From: Caenorhabditis remanei
Lineage: Eukaryota > Nematoda > Chromadorea > Rhabditida > Rhabditidae
Length of the DNA: 64,000 nucleotides
Reading direction: 5' to 3'
NCBI RefSeq assembly: GCF_010183535.1
Contig: NC_071330.1
Span: forward strand, 13,125,717-13,189,716
Shown piece by piece: positions 63,867 to 64,000 of the stretch. The notes beneath the pieces were generated by a model. The model had not been told where the DNA came from. It made no database searches and saw only the letters and a program-made list of their open reading frames with translations. Both the position numbers and the translations under genes were made by a program. The first letter of the stretch is position 1. Every line of letters starts with the position of its first letter.

Positions 63867-64000
63867 CTGGAAAGAATTTATTGGTATGTATAAATGTTTA
63901 ATTTTCAAATATATAAAAACAACTAAATTCTACTATTATCGCACACTTTTTTCAACCGCGCTCTACCGAAACAGAAAAAAGAGACATTTTTCAAGAGCAT

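Overview
The window is nuclear DNA from a Caenorhabditis-type nematode. The evidence is short introns with TTTTCAG acceptors, AT-rich spacers dense in foldback repeats, two gene families I know only from nematodes (SPK-domain and WSN-domain proteins), and a class II tRNA with a non-Leu/Ser anticodon. From memory, an AAMP homologue and the TFIIA-gamma gene are neighbours in C. elegans, and uap-1 is a C. elegans gene. I did not identify the species.

Layout. 1-11.3 kb holds conserved housekeeping genes on the plus strand: a possible last exon of an upstream gene, an AAMP-like WD40 gene with a 5.5 kb intron, and the TFIIA small-subunit gene. 11.3-19.2 kb is repeat-rich spacer with a tRNA-Gln, a kinesin motor fragment, and three elements with visible ends: a Tc1-like MITE, a foldback with a 10-bp target duplication and a hAT-like element. 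19.2-29.0 kb is one 11-exon gene for a 1207-residue protein with three SPK domains and a proline-rich tail; one intron holds a broken PIF1/Helitron helicase piece. 29-45.3 kb is a tandem duplication of about 7.5 kb. Each unit holds the 3' end of the SPK gene, an aminopeptidase-like scrap, two near-identical promoter/first-exon modules and a WSN-domain membrane protein gene. The first WSN gene ends in a short membrane tail. The second continues into a cytoplasmic PTP domain that lacks the usual WPD aspartate and looks like a pseudophosphatase.

45.3-50.0 kb holds a class II tRNA with an intact cloverleaf but anticodon GGG, then uap-1 (UDP-GlcNAc pyrophosphorylase, four exons). 50-64 kb is accessory sequence transcribed mainly from the minus strand. 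The same promoter-like block ending in a splice donor recurs at least five times and leads into unrelated small or decayed ORFs: a lost gene, a short secreted protein, an env-like glycoprotein remnant, a small basic protein. Between them lie a foldback with tandem 15-mers at both ends and a 1.1 kb near-perfect palindrome built from two copies of the 3' end of a Tc1-family transposon.

Functionally the housekeeping genes are unrelated (ribosome/cell-migration WD40 factor, basal transcription, amino-sugar supply). The SPK/WSN block and the 50-64 kb block look like fast-evolving lineage-specific material. All exon models were read by eye from splice signals and reading frame and have no transcript support.
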